This document shows positions 34,501 through 46,218 of a DNA stretch of 64,000 bases, piece after piece. The notes beneath the pieces were generated by a model. The model was not told the origin of the DNA. It did not search any database and saw only the letters and a program-made list of their open reading frames with translations. Positions within the stretch are counted from its first letter, which is position 1. Every line of letters starts with the position of its first letter. The DNA is taken from NCBI GenBank assembly GCA_001910725.1, contig MJGA01000003.1, forward strand, positions 806,001 to 870,000. The letters run 5' to 3'. Both the position numbers and the translations under genes were made by a program. Source of the stretch: Phanerodontia chrysosporium. Taxonomy: Eukaryota > Basidiomycota > Agaricomycetes > Polyporales > Phanerochaetaceae.

Positions 34501-35356
34501 AACCAGCCAGCGCAAGGAACTCGCTATGCGCAACAACGTCGAGCTTCGGTCGGCACTCGGTAAGCTATCGGAGACTCTCGACAAGCTTGCTCCCAAGGGT
34601 GGCAAGGCCGGTGCACTCGCCAAGACCAACGGCGACCTCGGCGACCTCGTCGAGCAAGAGATGTTGGGCGCCGCGAAGGCGATCGAGCAGGCCACCGAGC
34701 GTCTGCAGCAGCTTATGGCACGACCTCGCGACCCCTCTCGCTTCAGCGCCGTGGACTTGCAGGTTCACGACTCGATCCTCGCCGCAGCCCTGGCGATCAC
34801 GAACGCCATCGCCCGCCTCATCCAGGCCGCCACGGAGTCGCAGCAGGAGATCGTCGCGCAGGGCAAGGGCTCGAGCACGAGCCAGCAGTTCTACAAGAAG
34901 AACAACCGCTGGACGGAGGGCCTCATCTCCGCTGCGCGCTCGGTCGCGTTCGCGACGAACCTGCTCATCGAGAGCGCAGACGGCGTCATCTCGGGCACGC
35001 ACACGATGGAGCAGCTCATCGTCGCGTCGAACGAGGTCGCGGCCGCGACCGCGCAGCTCGTCGCCGCGTCGCGCGTGAAGGCGAACCTCATGTCCAAGAC
35101 GCAGGAGCGCCTCGAGCTCGCGGCGAAGGCCGTCACGGAGGCGTGCAAGGCGCTCGTCAAGCAGGTCAAGGCGATCTCCGCGCGCGAGGCGCAGGAGGAG
35201 GACGTCGACTACAAGAACATGGCGACGCTCGAGTTCAAGAAGCGCGAGATGGAGCAGCAGGTCGAGATCCTGCGGCTCGAGAAGGAGCTCGGCGCCGCGC
35301 GGCACCGGTTGGGCGCGATGCGGCGTGCGGGCTACCACACGGAGGAGACGGACTGA
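31539..35356 (+). CDS. SLA2: SLA2/End4/HIP1R-like endocytic adaptor
   Basis: Sla2/HIP1R family adaptor linking clathrin-coated pits to actin. The ANTH domain is spread over exons from about 31650 to 32700: DKAEAELVVNIKKATNPEET, CIVYTWDYHSSISFW, ALITVHKVLQEGHPV, GQTGWLE and FYYECSNLKYLTSLINVPKL. A Pro-rich linker leads to a coiled coil rich in Glu and Gln (about 32850-33960). The C-terminal talin-like I/LWEQ actin-binding module covers 34130-35356 (LAAALAITNAIARLIQAATE, NNRWTEGLISAARSVA, IVASNEVAAATAQLVAASRV). Stop at 35354-35356. About ten introns, all joins in frame. The true start is uncertain: the frame upstream of DGDEIHYPTRPVDK has no ATG back to a stop, so a first exon must exist; the ATG at 31539 is a candidate but would need a 23-nt intron. 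Confidence 0.93.
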
Positions 35357-35828
35357 AAGCAAGTATACGTGTAGTAATGGCGACGGAATCTTCTTACCTC
35401 TACCTAATCTCATCTGCTGGCCACTCGTCTAGCAGACAGTTCTACTACATGTATCATCGTATAGCATTGGAAATATGGAAACAGGGTTTTTTCACAAACA
35501 ACTACTGAGCTCCGATATGTCCCAATGCGTATCTACAAGATGAGGGGGATGGGGTGAGGAGTGAGAGTGGGATCGAAACGGACGACAGCGTGAAGAGGGT
35601 GGGTGAGTGGATGCTCGAAGCAAGCGGAGCGCATGAGATACTGGGACGAGATTGGGGCAATTAGTAAATACTAGCTATGTGAAAGCAATATGGCTCGAAG
35701 CGTGCCAGAAGAATAATATGGTATCACGAGGAAAGCAACAAGAATGTGTGAGTGTGTATCAACAGCGGGAAATGCATAAAACGATAGATATGTGGGATGG
35801 GTTGGGAGGTGTGCGACAGAAAGCGTTT
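35357..35828. other. convergent intergenic region SLA2 / disordered-protein gene
   Basis: Region between two gene 3' ends, AT-richer than the flanking coding DNA. No gene supported; it should hold both 3' UTRs and polyadenylation signals. Confidence 0.45.
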
Positions 35829-38800
35829 TCAGAAAGCGTGGAACGAGCCCTGGAACGACGGCTGGTACGCGCGGTACGACTCCGCGTCGAAGCTGCGCAC
35901 CGTGTCGAACGAGCTGCGGTCGAGGTCGAGGAAGCTGCCCTCGACGTCCTCGGGCTCCTCCGCGAGCACGGGACGCTCCTCGATGTCCGCGAGCGCGCGC
36001 GCGCCGCCCGCGTCCCTGCGCGCAAAATCGAGGTCCGCGTCGTCCTCCGCGTCGTCGTCGATCTCGAGGAACGACGGCTTGCGCATGACGGAGTGGCGGT
36101 GCAGCGCCTTCTGGCTGTCGAACGCGCTCGGCGGGCGGGCGGCGGCGGCGGCGGCACTGGCGGCGGCACCGCCGCGGGGCCAGGCGGCTCGGCGGGCTCG
36201 TCCTCTGCGATCGTCGCCGCGCGCGAGTTCTTCCGCCGGGGCGGCGGCGGTGAAAGCGGCTGGATGGGCACGATGCTCGCGCGGTTCGCCTTCCGCGCCA
36301 GCTCGCTGTCCTCGCGGATGTGGCCCTGCGAGTGGCGCGGCCGCGGGGGAGGCGGGAGCGCGGTGGCCGCGTGCGAGGGCGACGGGGGCTGTTCCTGCGC
36401 GGGCGTCGTTGCCGAGGACGCGAAGGTGGCCTGGGCTGTGGACGGTCGGCCGTTTGTCGACGCGGTCGTGAGGCCCCTGAGCATGGGGTTACCGTTCCGC
36501 AGCGGACTCGTGTGCTCCGTGGTCGACGGCCGCCGTGAGGACGTCCCGACGTGGCTGTCGCGACCGGGATTCAACCGTCCAAAGGTGCCGTCGCCATCGC
36601 GGTCCTCGTCGCTGAAGCCGTGCGCCCGGCTCGACATGCTCGACAGGACCGAGCTCGTCCGCGAGCGCGCCGGCGACTGCTGGTGGCCCGCGTTGACGTA
36701 GGAGAGGCCAAAGTCGCCGGGCTCGAGATCGTGCTTGCTCTGCCGGCGCTCGGGCTCGCGGTCCTTGGCCTGGTCGGCTGCGAACTGCTCCTCGAGCTTG
36801 AGCATGTCCGTCGGCGACATGATGCGCTGCGGGACGTAGTCCGTCGTGGAGAGCCGCTTCGTCTGGTGCGGCGGCTGGTTCTGCGCCTCGAGCATCTCCT
36901 GCCACATCGGCGCGATGCACGCGTTTTCGGTCACGAGCGCGAGCTGATTGCCCATGTTCGTGAAGGACATCATGATAGGCGGGTGTCTGTCCCGCTGTGT
37001 CACATGCGTATCGCGCGGCGGAGAGTCGTCCAGGCTGAAGTTGTTCATCGACCGAAGCTCGTCATCCGACATCGGCGTCGGACTCGACGACCCTTCGACA
37101 CGCTCCCCCTCCGCAGGCTCGAGCCGGAAAACAGGCGTCTGCGCGGCTGAGGGCTTCCAGTAATCGAAGGCGACCGCGGCGTTTGCTGTGTCTCGGGAGA
37201 AGTGGGCCACTGTGAGCGCTGTTGTGCCGGAGACCGGGGAGTGGCAGCCTGGGGAAGGAACGCTGTTTCTTCGGGCTCTTCCTGCTCAAAGCGGAGCTGG
37301 ACGACGCGTGGTCGTCGAAGCTCGAGGTCCGCGTAGAGTTGACACTCGCCTCGGACCCTCGCCTTTCCATGATGAACTGTGCAGAGAAGCCAGAGATCCT
37401 CTTCTCCGCGGGAGACGTCAGGCTAAGCTCGGAGCTACTCGGATTATGTCGATCCTCCGAATACAGGTCTGTCGACGACTGCAGATCGAACGTCTGTAAT
37501 GGGGACGGGGAGCCGTACAACACAGGGTCTGTAGGCTCGTCCGTCATAAAGTGATGCGCCTCCTCTGCAGTCGGGAACTCGTCCAGAGACGCGTAACTGG
37601 ACGACGCGGAGGGCGGATCTGGGAACACCAGCGACTCTACCGAATCTACGTCGTCCGAGAGCGCCAACGGGGAGAGCGGCGGCGGCGGCAAATGCGACGG
37701 CGGTTGGATAGTCAACGGCGGCAAGTTTACGCGCGACGAGGACGCTTTCCTAACCAGGACGAGCGGCCTAGTCGAACCTGGCGGTGGTTGCGGCGCGGCG
37801 CTTCCAGCAGATATCGAAGATCGTGCGCTGAACACGACAGGCGACGCTGTGGACGTTGTCGACGGCGACTGGCTGTGCTGCGAGAGCGGCTGCGACGCCT
37901 GGTGTCGCAACCGCGACGGCGCTGCAGAGGCAACGACTGGAGAGGAGAAAGCGGTGTTGATCGTTGGACGTCGCGCTTTCTCACCTGCCACTGTCATCCC
38001 GCGGGGCGGACCGCCTCTCGGTTGAGCGGTTCGGGCGCGTTGAAGACGGTCGCTGCAGAGACAAAGCGTTGTCTCGGGACCACTGTTGATCCCGAGGACA
38101 CTGAGCCAGACTGGACGCGTTCAGAGATGCCTTGAGTGATGTCAAAACCTGAAGAGTCACCGGGCGGGCCGTCTGTCAGGATGAAGGTCTCCCGCCTGTT
38201 ACGTTTTTCACCCTGATTCGCATCGACCGGTCTTCTGTATCTTCCGAGTTAAAAACAGAACATGCGCACTTCTTTCCGGGATAACTCACCTCGGCATCTC
38301 TGGGCTGGAGGGACTCGTCGGCGAGTACGGATCATACGGGCTGGAATGCGAATTGGATGACGAGGAGCCGTACGATATACGGTTGTTCTGAACCGCGTCA
38401 AAGCGCTTGGCGCCATGAGGGTCCAGCATCGAGGAATCCGAATAGACAGACAGTCTGTTCGGGTCCTGCGGGAAATGGGGCACGATGACCGACCCTGCCG
38501 CGAACGGGTCGGGATCGGAGAGCGTGAACAGCGAATTCTGGTACGACCGCCGGTCGGGGCGGTCGGAGGGCGTGCGCGGCTCCGAGATAGTATGTGGGTC
38601 GGAACGTTCATCGAATTCGTAAGAGCGGACGGTGGAGGACACCGACTTTGTGGGTGGTCTGTTCGAGAAGAACGGCTCTGGCGAGTACACGGGCGAGGTC
38701 GCAGCCGTGCCTGGGGTCGAGCGACTGTAGCCGGACGCGACGCTGGGCGGCGGGTCCTGTATGGTGAGAGTTGGTTTTTTGGAGCGCTTCCCAAAGGCAT

Positions 38801-38879
38801 TGCCGACGATGCTGTTGAGCTTGGAGGTCGTCATGCTGTCCTTGGACTTGGAGTGTTTAATGGTGGGAAAGGGTTTCAT
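35829..38879 (-). CDS. large disordered protein, function unknown, three frame breaks
   Basis: Family not recognised. I use the ATG at 38879 (MKPFPTIKHSKSKDSMTTSK), although the frame is open and plausible upstream to about 38960. The product is mostly disordered: Ser/Pro/Thr-rich with clusters of charge. Better-conserved-looking patches are VAHFSRDTANAAVAFDYWKP, MMSFTNMGNQLALVTENAC and MSPTDMLKLEEQFAADQ. A Pro-rich run (PPPVPPPPPP) precedes an acidic end (RKPSFLEIDDDAEDDADLDF). Three joins change frame with no space for introns: about 38008-38013, 37272-37275 and 36130-36142. Each fits one missing base in a G/C run. One ordinary intron lies near 38220-38285. Stop near 35829. A long antisense frame (35652-36701) is a GC shadow. 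Confidence 0.65.
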
Positions 38880-40922
38880 CTCAGGGAGTCCTGCAGACGG
38901 GATCGCGCGAGCGGAGGCGGCATCCTTGCGGCCTTGGAGCGTGGCCACCAGGACTTGCTCTGTGAAGAGCTGGGGTGAGCAGACATGACGGAGATGGAGG
39001 AAGGAGCGTCTTGGAGGGAAGGAGAGTAATTGGCAACACAAGCTCTGATATTAGGCCCAGATCAGTGATGAGAAGAAGAGTTTGGGGGTGCTGTCCGCGT
39101 GGGTGGGTCGCCGTCGTGCGTGTGCAGGCAGGCGGAGCGGGGAGCTAGAACATGGGCAGCAGAGAGCTGTGTGTGGCGGTCGGAGGGAGGGAATGGGAGG
39201 GGAGGATGAGGATGAAGAAGGAGGCGAGAGGGCACACTTGGGCCGTTCGCGGGCGGAGTGGAGGTCTGCGCCAACAGCTTCTCTGCGGACAGTCGGGCTC
39301 GATTCGCCAACGCCGTGGCAACCATTTCCCGCGCGTCTGCACACCTTGATGCGGAATGTTCCCACCCTGCACCTCTCAATCTTTGCTCGCCGTTGCGCGC
39401 GACAGACGACTGTCGCGACCCACACTGCCTGCCGACCGCCTTCCAGAGCGTCGCCGCTGCCCGCGACGCGTGCGGCCGTCCTCCGGGACTGTCTTCCGCA
39501 GCGAACCCGCCGTTTTTTTCTTTGAAATTGGCGGCGGGTATATGTTTGCAAAATCCGGGGGTGGACGCGTCGAAGATCGACACGCTGATCTGATCGCGCT
39601 CGGCACTTGCCCTTGATAAAGTGCCGGCGGCAATCGCTCCTCTGCTCTCTGCGCGTCACTCCAGCTGGTCGCCTCCTCCTCTCTCCAGCACACACACACA
39701 CACACACCCGCCCCTCCGCATGCGACGCCGACGCAGCCTGCATCGTCCACGCTGACAACCCGCCCGCGACCATCACGCTTCCTCCATGCCGCTCACACCT
39801 CTAGTCTCCCGCTTCCTCATCACACCTCAATCATTCAGCCCTCCCCGCGACGCTTCCAACGCCAGTTCTGATTGACCCACAGCGACGCGCACCAGGCCTG
39901 CGTCTGACTCGTGTTCCATGCGGTCACGATCTACGAAACAACCTATCTCCTGCTGACTCCCGGCAGCACAGTTTTGCCGCCCAGAGACCTGTTCTACGGT
40001 CGCCTTTAAAGCCCGTACCCAGGCTAGAGACAGCGTACACGCGTACGTGCGCAACGGCGGCACGAGGCTACCGTTGCGAACACAAACAGGCTTTCTCCTT
40101 CCATGCACTCCTCCGCCCTCCCTCCGCGCAAACCATGGCCACCTGCAGTGGCTGCCTAGTCAGGGACGAAACGAGTGCTAGCATGACCGCCACTGCCGCT
40201 CAAGGCAGTGACGATCCTGCTACCGCTCTTTGCCACATCTGCTAGTCCGACGGAGAAGCTTAGCGGTGCCTTGGCCGCAGGAAGACTGCCCTCGGTGCCA
40301 GGGGACGAAACAGGCACTTCCAGCTCCTTCTCTTCGTTCCCCCATTTTATACTTGGTCTCGTTACCGAACTTCTTCAGGCCCCTGCACTCTAGGGCGCGC
40401 ACCAGGGCGCCATCATGTTCTGAATCTACTCGGAGTCCTCGGGAAATGAGGCCTACGCACAGACACCAACGCATGGTCACCTCATGACGCCGTGGACAGG
40501 CCGCGCTCCGCTGTCAACCGAACGACATTTTTACCACATCCCGCCGCGACAGCGGACTCGGCTATGTAGCCAGCGGAACAGAGGCAAGCTCAAGCGCGCC
40601 CGTACGCGTACAGGACAAGTAAGCGGAGGTTTCTGGACGCAGGCGTTTCATAATGAGGGCATTTCGCCCACCGGGTGCACTCGAGGATATGTCGAAGCGG
40701 TCGGAAACCGAGGAGATCAAAAGTCAATGCGTCACAAAATGCTTGACAAGCGCAGTTGTCTCAAGCCCCTCACGTAAAGCGTTGAATCGCCGGAATGCAG
40801 GACCGTCTTCCCAAGATATGCCATCGCAGAAGAGCCAGGACTGTTTAGCTTAGATTGACAGAGACGTATAGAGGAAAATAAATTAGCATGTTACTATCCG
40901 GCCATGTTCCAGCAAGCAGCGG
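38880..40922. other. 2-kb intergenic region
   Basis: No supported gene. The first part probably includes the 5' end and promoter of the disordered-protein gene. Many overlapping frames on both strands (39051-39776 in particular) are rich in Arg, Ser, Pro and Cys and show no domain. A (CA)9 microsatellite is listed separately. Confidence 0.45.
39689..39707. repeat. (CA)9 microsatellite
   Basis: Nineteen bases of uninterrupted CA repeat in non-coding DNA. Ordinary dinucleotide microsatellite. Confidence 0.95.
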
Positions 40923-41916
40923 TCAACCAAGCTCCGCCCACATGTCTTCCGTGTCCCTCTCCTGCACCGCCTGAGCTGCTCTCGGCATGGGCGTCGTATG
41001 CGGGGCCCGTGCTTCGCCGTCGGCATCGAACACGACGTCGCTTCGAATCAGCGGACGGCCCAGTTCGTCCGCATCGTCTTCGCCTTCCATGTCGATGTCG
41101 AGATTGAGTGCACGCCGGCGAGCGGAGGACAGGTCGATGGGCTTTGGCCTGGAGAAGATAGACTGGCCGGACCTAGGAGCTGCGTTTCAGGACTGCGCCC
41201 GCAGGGACGGGATGGCGTAACTCACTGTCGCATAACGGACGCCAGCCTGCCGAATTGCAGGACATTACGTGCGACGAGCAGCAAGGTGTCGAGGAGCTCT
41301 TCCTCCTTTGACGTATTGTCGCAGCCGGCGAAGAATATCACAGCAAGCGTGATGACACAGAATACCGTGAGGATAAGATCCATAATGTTGAACGGGCTCT
41401 TCCAGAACCGCTGTGCAGACGTGGAGGCCATCAGCTTCTCACGGGCCACAGGAAGCAAGATGGCAGGACCACGCACCCGGCCAAAGGCAACAAAGCGTAT
41501 CGAGACCTCAGCGATCATGGCGCCGTTGATGATGAGCTCGAGGATGTAGAACGGGAGCGTCGGGCAGCCGTTGACGAGGCTGAGCACGACGGTCGTCACC
41601 GAGAGCGCGGCCATGACGAGGTAGAGCACGATGTACGAGCGCGAGTGCACAAAGCGGTTCGCGATGCCCTTCGTGATCTCGTCGCGCGTCATGGCGTATA
41701 TCGAGCGCGTGGGCCTGCGGGGCACAGGAGGACGGTCAACGGCGGCACGGGCGCGGCGGCGCGGAGGGGGAAGACGGGTGCGTACGCGGGCAGTGGCGGC
41801 GGGGCGCCGGCGTCGTAGAGGGGCTCGCCCTCGCCCGCCTCGAGGTCGCCGATGCGCACGTCCGTGGTCGACATCGGTGTCCGGGTCAGCGAGGCTCGCC
41901 GCACTACACTCGCCAT
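40923..41916 (-). CDS. four-helix voltage-sensor-domain-only membrane protein
   Basis: Protein of about 270 residues whose only domain looks like the S1-S4 voltage sensor of ion channels. ATG at 41916 ([14 protein letters not shown]); an alternative in-frame ATG lies at 41874. After a short Pro/Ala tail comes S1 ([20 protein letters not shown]), S2 with acidic and basic residues ([20 protein letters not shown]), S3 with the Asn-x3-Asp pattern ([20 protein letters not shown]) and S4 ([17 protein letters not shown]), which has only two or three Arg. No pore helices follow. The cytosolic end is charged ([16 protein letters not shown]...TEDMWAELG). A 3n intron without stops lies between FVAFG and RFWKSPFN. 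One break at about 41747-41753 (CCC run) precedes [16 protein letters not shown]. Stop at 40923-40925. Distant relation to Hv1-like proteins is possible but not shown. Confidence 0.7.
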
Positions 41917-42113
41917 CTCACCCTCCGACGCGCAGTAAGCGTTTGCAGTGCGTGCCGCACAAACACGCACAAACAGTCCTCCCCCTCGCCCCTCCGCTTT
42001 GGCGCCCGCCTGCCAATCACTCTCCTACTCCCACTTCCCAGTCGCACGCTCCTCGTCTCCGACGTCTTGACCCCCACACTCGCTTTCAATCGCACCAGAG
42101 GAATTTAGGCAAC

Positions 42114-43529
42114 ATGGGTGGCGGTGACTTGAACATGAAAAAGTCCTGGCACCCGCTCCTGTTGAAGAACCAGGAGCGGGTCTGGCTCGAGGAGAAGAAG
42201 GCTGTAAGTGCCGAGTCATAAGGACCTAGCTCGTTCAATTTACTCATAACTGCTTTGTAGTTGGAAGAGAAGAAGAAGCTGGACCAGCTGAGGAAGGAAA
42301 AGGAAGAGGAACGGCAATTGCAGGAGCTGCAGCGGTTGCAAGAGGAACAGACGGGAAAGAAGAGGCAGGAGAAGCTGGAGTGGATGTATGCTACACCAGC
42401 GACAGGTAGTGGGGCCAACGCAAACGAGCTGGAGGATTACCTGCTGGGTAAGAAGCGGGTCGACAAGCTCTTGACTGCTGGCGAGAACGAGAGGGTGCGT
42501 CATGCTGGCTCATCATACTCTAAGCACCCGCAGCTAACGGTGGATATACAGGTCGGTGCAGCGCACAAGAACTTCATTGCTACCCAGTATGCAAACACTG
42601 CTCGCGACCTCGCAGCAAAAGTCCGCGAAGACCCCCTCCTCGCCATCAAGCAGCAGGAGCAGGCAGCTTACCAAGCACTCATGTCGAACCCCCTCAGGCT
42701 CCGCCAGATGCAGGAAGCGGCAGGCATCAAGCCAAAGAAGGACAAGAAGGATAAGAAAGAGAAGAAGAAGCACAAGAAAGACAAGCACCGCGACCGTTCA
42801 GCTTCCCCTCGCTCTGACCGCCACCGTTCAGTGTCGCCGGATCGCTACCATCGCTCGCGGCGCTCTCCCAGCCCTTACGTCCGTGACTCTCGCTCTCGCT
42901 CCCCTCGTCGCCGCTACGATGCTGATCGCTACGACCGCGACTCAAGACGAGACCGTTCATACAGCCGTTCCCCTGGTCCGTCACGCCGGAGGGAGCGCAG
43001 CCTGAGTCCGAAAGGGAGGTCGCGAAGCCGGCGAGACGAGGAGCGGTTACCGCCTTGGCCAAGGTCTGACGAGTCTGACGACAGCCTCCGCCATGCTCGC
43101 CGCCGGAGCCGGAGCAGGTCGATGGATCGCCGGGACCGGTACGACGACAGGAAACGGCGATACAGCCCCAGCCCAGACAGGCGTGATAGCGACTCCAAGC
43201 GGTATCGCCGCAGCCCTGCCGCGCCTCCCCGACGGTCTCATGTTGACGAGCCTCGCAAGCCTGCCCTTCCTTCGGCTGAGGAACGTGCCGCTAAGCTGGC
43301 TGCGATGACAGCTAGCGCGACCGAGATGAGCGCGGAGCGCCGAGAGCATCTCACCAAGCTGCTGGAGAAGGAGAAGGCGGAGATGGAGGAGGAGGAGCGT
43401 GCGCGTGCGAAGAGTCAAGGCATGGGCAGTTTCCTCAGTCACGAGCAGAAGAAGGTATTCGGTGGCGCAGGTGGCATCGAGGAGAGGATCAGGAGAGGAC
43501 GCGGCCAGATGCATGTCGATGCTGACTAG
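42114..43529 (+). CDS. CWC25: CWC25 pre-mRNA splicing factor
   Basis: Homologue of Cwc25, which joins the spliceosome for the first catalytic step. ATG at 42114 ([20 protein letters not shown]) opens the N-terminal CIR_N-type domain and continues through [10 protein letters not shown], intron 42205-42260, and [15 protein letters not shown]. The central conserved region is [12 protein letters not shown] and [21 protein letters not shown] (here [16 protein letters not shown]). A Lys-rich stretch ([19 protein letters not shown]) and RS-rich tail follow, ending [13 protein letters not shown] and [11 protein letters not shown] likely second intron (about 42496-42552) is 57 nt, a multiple of three without a stop, so both spliced and retained forms read through. 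Divergent from the voltage-sensor gene by about 200 bp. Stop at 43527-43529. Confidence 0.93.
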
Positions 43530-43631
43530 ATACCCCACGGCATGGGCTCGGTTCGTGCCAGATTTCTCTATGCGTGTATTATTATCTACTCTAATCGTCA
43601 ACAAGGAGCCAGCCTTGCATAGATGACATGA

Positions 43632-44611
43632 CTATTCAGGATGAGAACCTCCATCATCTTGAGCACATGCCTCCTCCTCCTGCAGCCAAGCCAGCCTGAT
43701 GTCGCAGGCCGGCGTACTCGTGAGCGAGTCTCCGGACGAGTCTGACGACTCGCAGGTCGTCGACGACGGCGAAGACGACCCGGAGCTGTCCTGTCCGTCG
43801 TTCGAATTGCAGTGCAGGAAGAGCCGCGGCCGCTCGACACGGTCGTCCAGCGAGCTCTTCGACGGCGACGGCGAGAGCGACATGAGGCTGTCGCGCGCGA
43901 AGTTGAACAGCCCGCGCAGCGAGTCGCTGAAGCCCACCGAGGGCGTGCGACGCGGCTTCTCGAGCTCCCGCTCCGCATCTCGGCCTCGGCCTCTACGCAC
44001 AGCCGTATTTCCTCCATTGCGCGCTCCAGCTCGGGCGACTAGGTGGTTGAGCCATGGTAAGCTGACGTCTACAGCTGCACTGGCGGGGAGTACGCACCGA
44101 CATCACATAGCCCTCGAAGGAGCCTCCAGTCGGGATGTCGGTCAGCGGGCACTCTGTCGGCATCATGAGCGGCGTGATCGACAGGTTCATGCGCGACAGA
44201 GGGCGCGGGCCCGGCCAGGCGAGGTCGGGAGATGTCGAGCGGTCGGGGTTGTCCTTGCGCTGTGCGACGCTAGGGTACCGAATACCGAGCTAAAAATGAG
44301 CTTGCGTCAGCCGCCACACACATGGGGAGTAAGACATGTATGCCGCACCTTTCTGGGACGGTTCGGAGGGGGCGACGGGAGGGGGTCGACGAAGCGGATG
44401 TGCTGGCCAGCAGAGGACTCGGAGGACATGTTTCGGTCAACGAAGATGTCTGAGCGGAGGTTTCTGGAGGCGTACTGCGCCTGCTCGTCGACGTACTTAT
44501 CCGCCCGTCGACGTTGCCAGCCTCACGGGCATCCTCGGCCACGGAGTCTGCGGTGTTTCCTGTGTGCTCGTCATTTCCTGGCTGACAGTGGTGTCCGCTG
44601 CTGACCGCCAC
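43632..44611 (-). CDS. disordered protein of unknown function, 5' end uncertain
   Basis: Family not recognised and start codon not located; 44611 marks only the limit of coding-looking sequence. Exons include EHTGNTADSVAEDAREAGN, then KYVDEQAQYASRNLRSDIFV and GQHIRFVDPLPSPPPNRPRK, an intron, and PLSRMNLSITPLMMPTECPL. A clean intron joins GSFEGYVMS to SPELERAMEEIRLCVEAEAE. The end is Ser-rich with PSVGFSDSLRGLFNFARDSL. Two breaks: about 44501-44507 (GGG run) and about 43972-43977. Both fit a missing G. Stop at 43632-43634. It converges on CWC25 and diverges from the dehydrogenase-like gene. Confidence 0.55.
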
Positions 44612-44759
44612 TGGGCAGTCCTATAATTGACGCCACCGAGGCGATCTGATCCCAGCCGTGCCGAAAGGGGCAAGTGTCGTGAATCGCGGTTCGAGGCGGG
44701 GCTGGGAGCGTCGACGCCCTGGCTCCTGATTCTCTCCCGTGCCACACTCTCGTCTTGCC

Positions 44760-45966
44760 ATGTCCCTCCCAAAGGTCGTTATATGCGGCTCTGGTTTCCT
44801 CGGTGAGTTGAAGCCAGTCAGGTACATGTATACTACAGATATTCAGTCGGTGGAACAGGCTCCGCAGTCGCGCGAGCCGTGCTCAACGCGAGCAGGACTC
44901 CACGACGCGTCCTTCTTGTGTCTCGACACAACACCGCCAAGACCCACTCGGAACTCGCGAAAAGCCTCCAAAAGGACCAGCTCGAGCGGCTCGAGAAGCC
45001 CATGGACGCAGACATCACCAAGCCGGAGACGCTCCGGCCCGCGATGGAGGGCGCCGACGTCGTGGTGTCGCTTGTAGGGCTCATGCATGGAAGCGTAGAG
45101 GACTTTGAGCGCATACAGTGGAGGGGCGCAGAGAACGTCGCTAAGGCGGCGGCAAAAGTCCATGCGAAGGTCATCCACATCAGCGCGATAGGTGCGAACT
45201 GCAACAGCCCTGTGCCGTACGCCCGCACGAAGGCCCTCGGAGAAGACGCGGTTCTGGATGCATGTCCGGACGCGACGATTATTCGGCCAAGTATTCTGTT
45301 CGGGAAGGGGGATGGCTTCTTCACGGTACGTACGCGACTCCCTCTAGGTTCCAGATCCGTCGTGTAACAAAAGGGTCGCAGCGCTTTGCACAGCTTGCAA
45401 AGGTGCTGCCCGTCATGCCTGTCTTCGGCGGCGGAACCAGCAAGTTCCAGCCAGTCTTTGTGGACGACGTAGCGCGGGCTATCGAGATTCTGAGTAGAAG
45501 AGAGATAGAAACCAGCGAAGCATGCGATGGGAAGACCATCGAAGCTGGCGGTCCGGACGGTAAGACGCCACACTGGCTTTCGAAGACTATCTAGTCGCTG
45601 AGCGCCTCGTCCCAGTGTTCACATACCGTGAGATCATAGAGTTGGTGCTCAAGTACACAAACAAGCGGAGACCGATTGTTTCGGTTCCATATGCAGTCGG
45701 TACCCTGCAAGGGCTGGTGCTGGAGAAGCTACCCCCTAACCTGTTCACCATCACTCGGGCGCAGGTATGTGTGTCAGCTGAGCCTGCTATCTGAACCTCG
45801 TGCTCACGCTTCGGACTCGGAACAGGTGCAGCAGCTGAAGGAAGATAACGTGGTGAACCCGGCGACATACCAGGACGCCTGCTCGTTCAAGGATATTCTG
45901 GAGAACAACGGGTTCAAGTTGACGTCTGTGCACGAGATCCTTCCTACATACCTTCCGTATGTGTAA
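44760..45966 (+). CDS. NDUFA9/COQ11-like atypical short-chain dehydrogenase
   Basis: NAD(P)-binding Rossmann-fold protein of the atypical SDR group that includes complex I subunit NDUFA9 and yeast Coq11. ATG at 44760 (MSLPKVVICGSGFL); the intron after GFL restores the nucleotide-binding loop as GFLVGGTGSAVARAVL. Later: MEGADVVVSLVGLMHG, RGAENVAKAAAKVHAKVIHI, SAIGANCNSPVPYARTKALG (no catalytic Tyr-x3-Lys in classic form, though Tyr-x3-Lys is present as YARTK) and ATIIRPSILFGKGDGFF. The C-terminal half has PVFGGGTSKFQPVFVDDVAR and FTYREIIELVLKYTNKRRPI. Four or five introns, all in frame. Stop at 45964-45966. Probably mitochondrial, in complex I or coenzyme Q assembly; sequence alone does not decide. 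Confidence 0.8.
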
Positions 45967-46218
45967 GCTGTACGGACTGCGTCTTGTCCGCGAAATATGA
46001 CGAGTCGGCCGATGTGGTTTGGGATGCCGTTGTGCGGCATGACAAGCCGGCGCGAGCGCGCCACTGCCGGCCGGAAAAGGCAAAACATTATCACCACACG
46101 GCCCTCGAGAGCAAAGCCCTATTCTCCCGGCCTCCCCATCCTTCCCGCCTTATGAATCCTTCGTCGCTCTTGCGGTGTCTCTCACGCCCTCGAGCTCGCT
46201 CTTTTCCTGACGACGTGC

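Noticed and set aside
34565..35413. 282-codon minus-strand frame
   Set aside because: Leu/Arg-rich antisense shadow of the SLA2 talin-like module.
35652..36701. 349-codon plus-strand frame
   Set aside because: Antisense to the disordered-protein gene; Arg/Val/Gly-rich reading typical of the complement of a coding exon.
41631..42221. 196-codon plus-strand frame running into CWC25
   Set aside because: Crosses the divergent promoter and the antisense of the voltage-sensor gene; the CWC25 ATG at 42114 matches the family start.
43699..44604. 301-codon plus-strand frame
   Set aside because: Antisense to a minus-strand gene whose splice-joined exons read better.
44680..44705. GGTTCGAGGC resembling a tRNA B box
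   Set aside because: No cloverleaf can be folded around it and no A box lies at the right distance.
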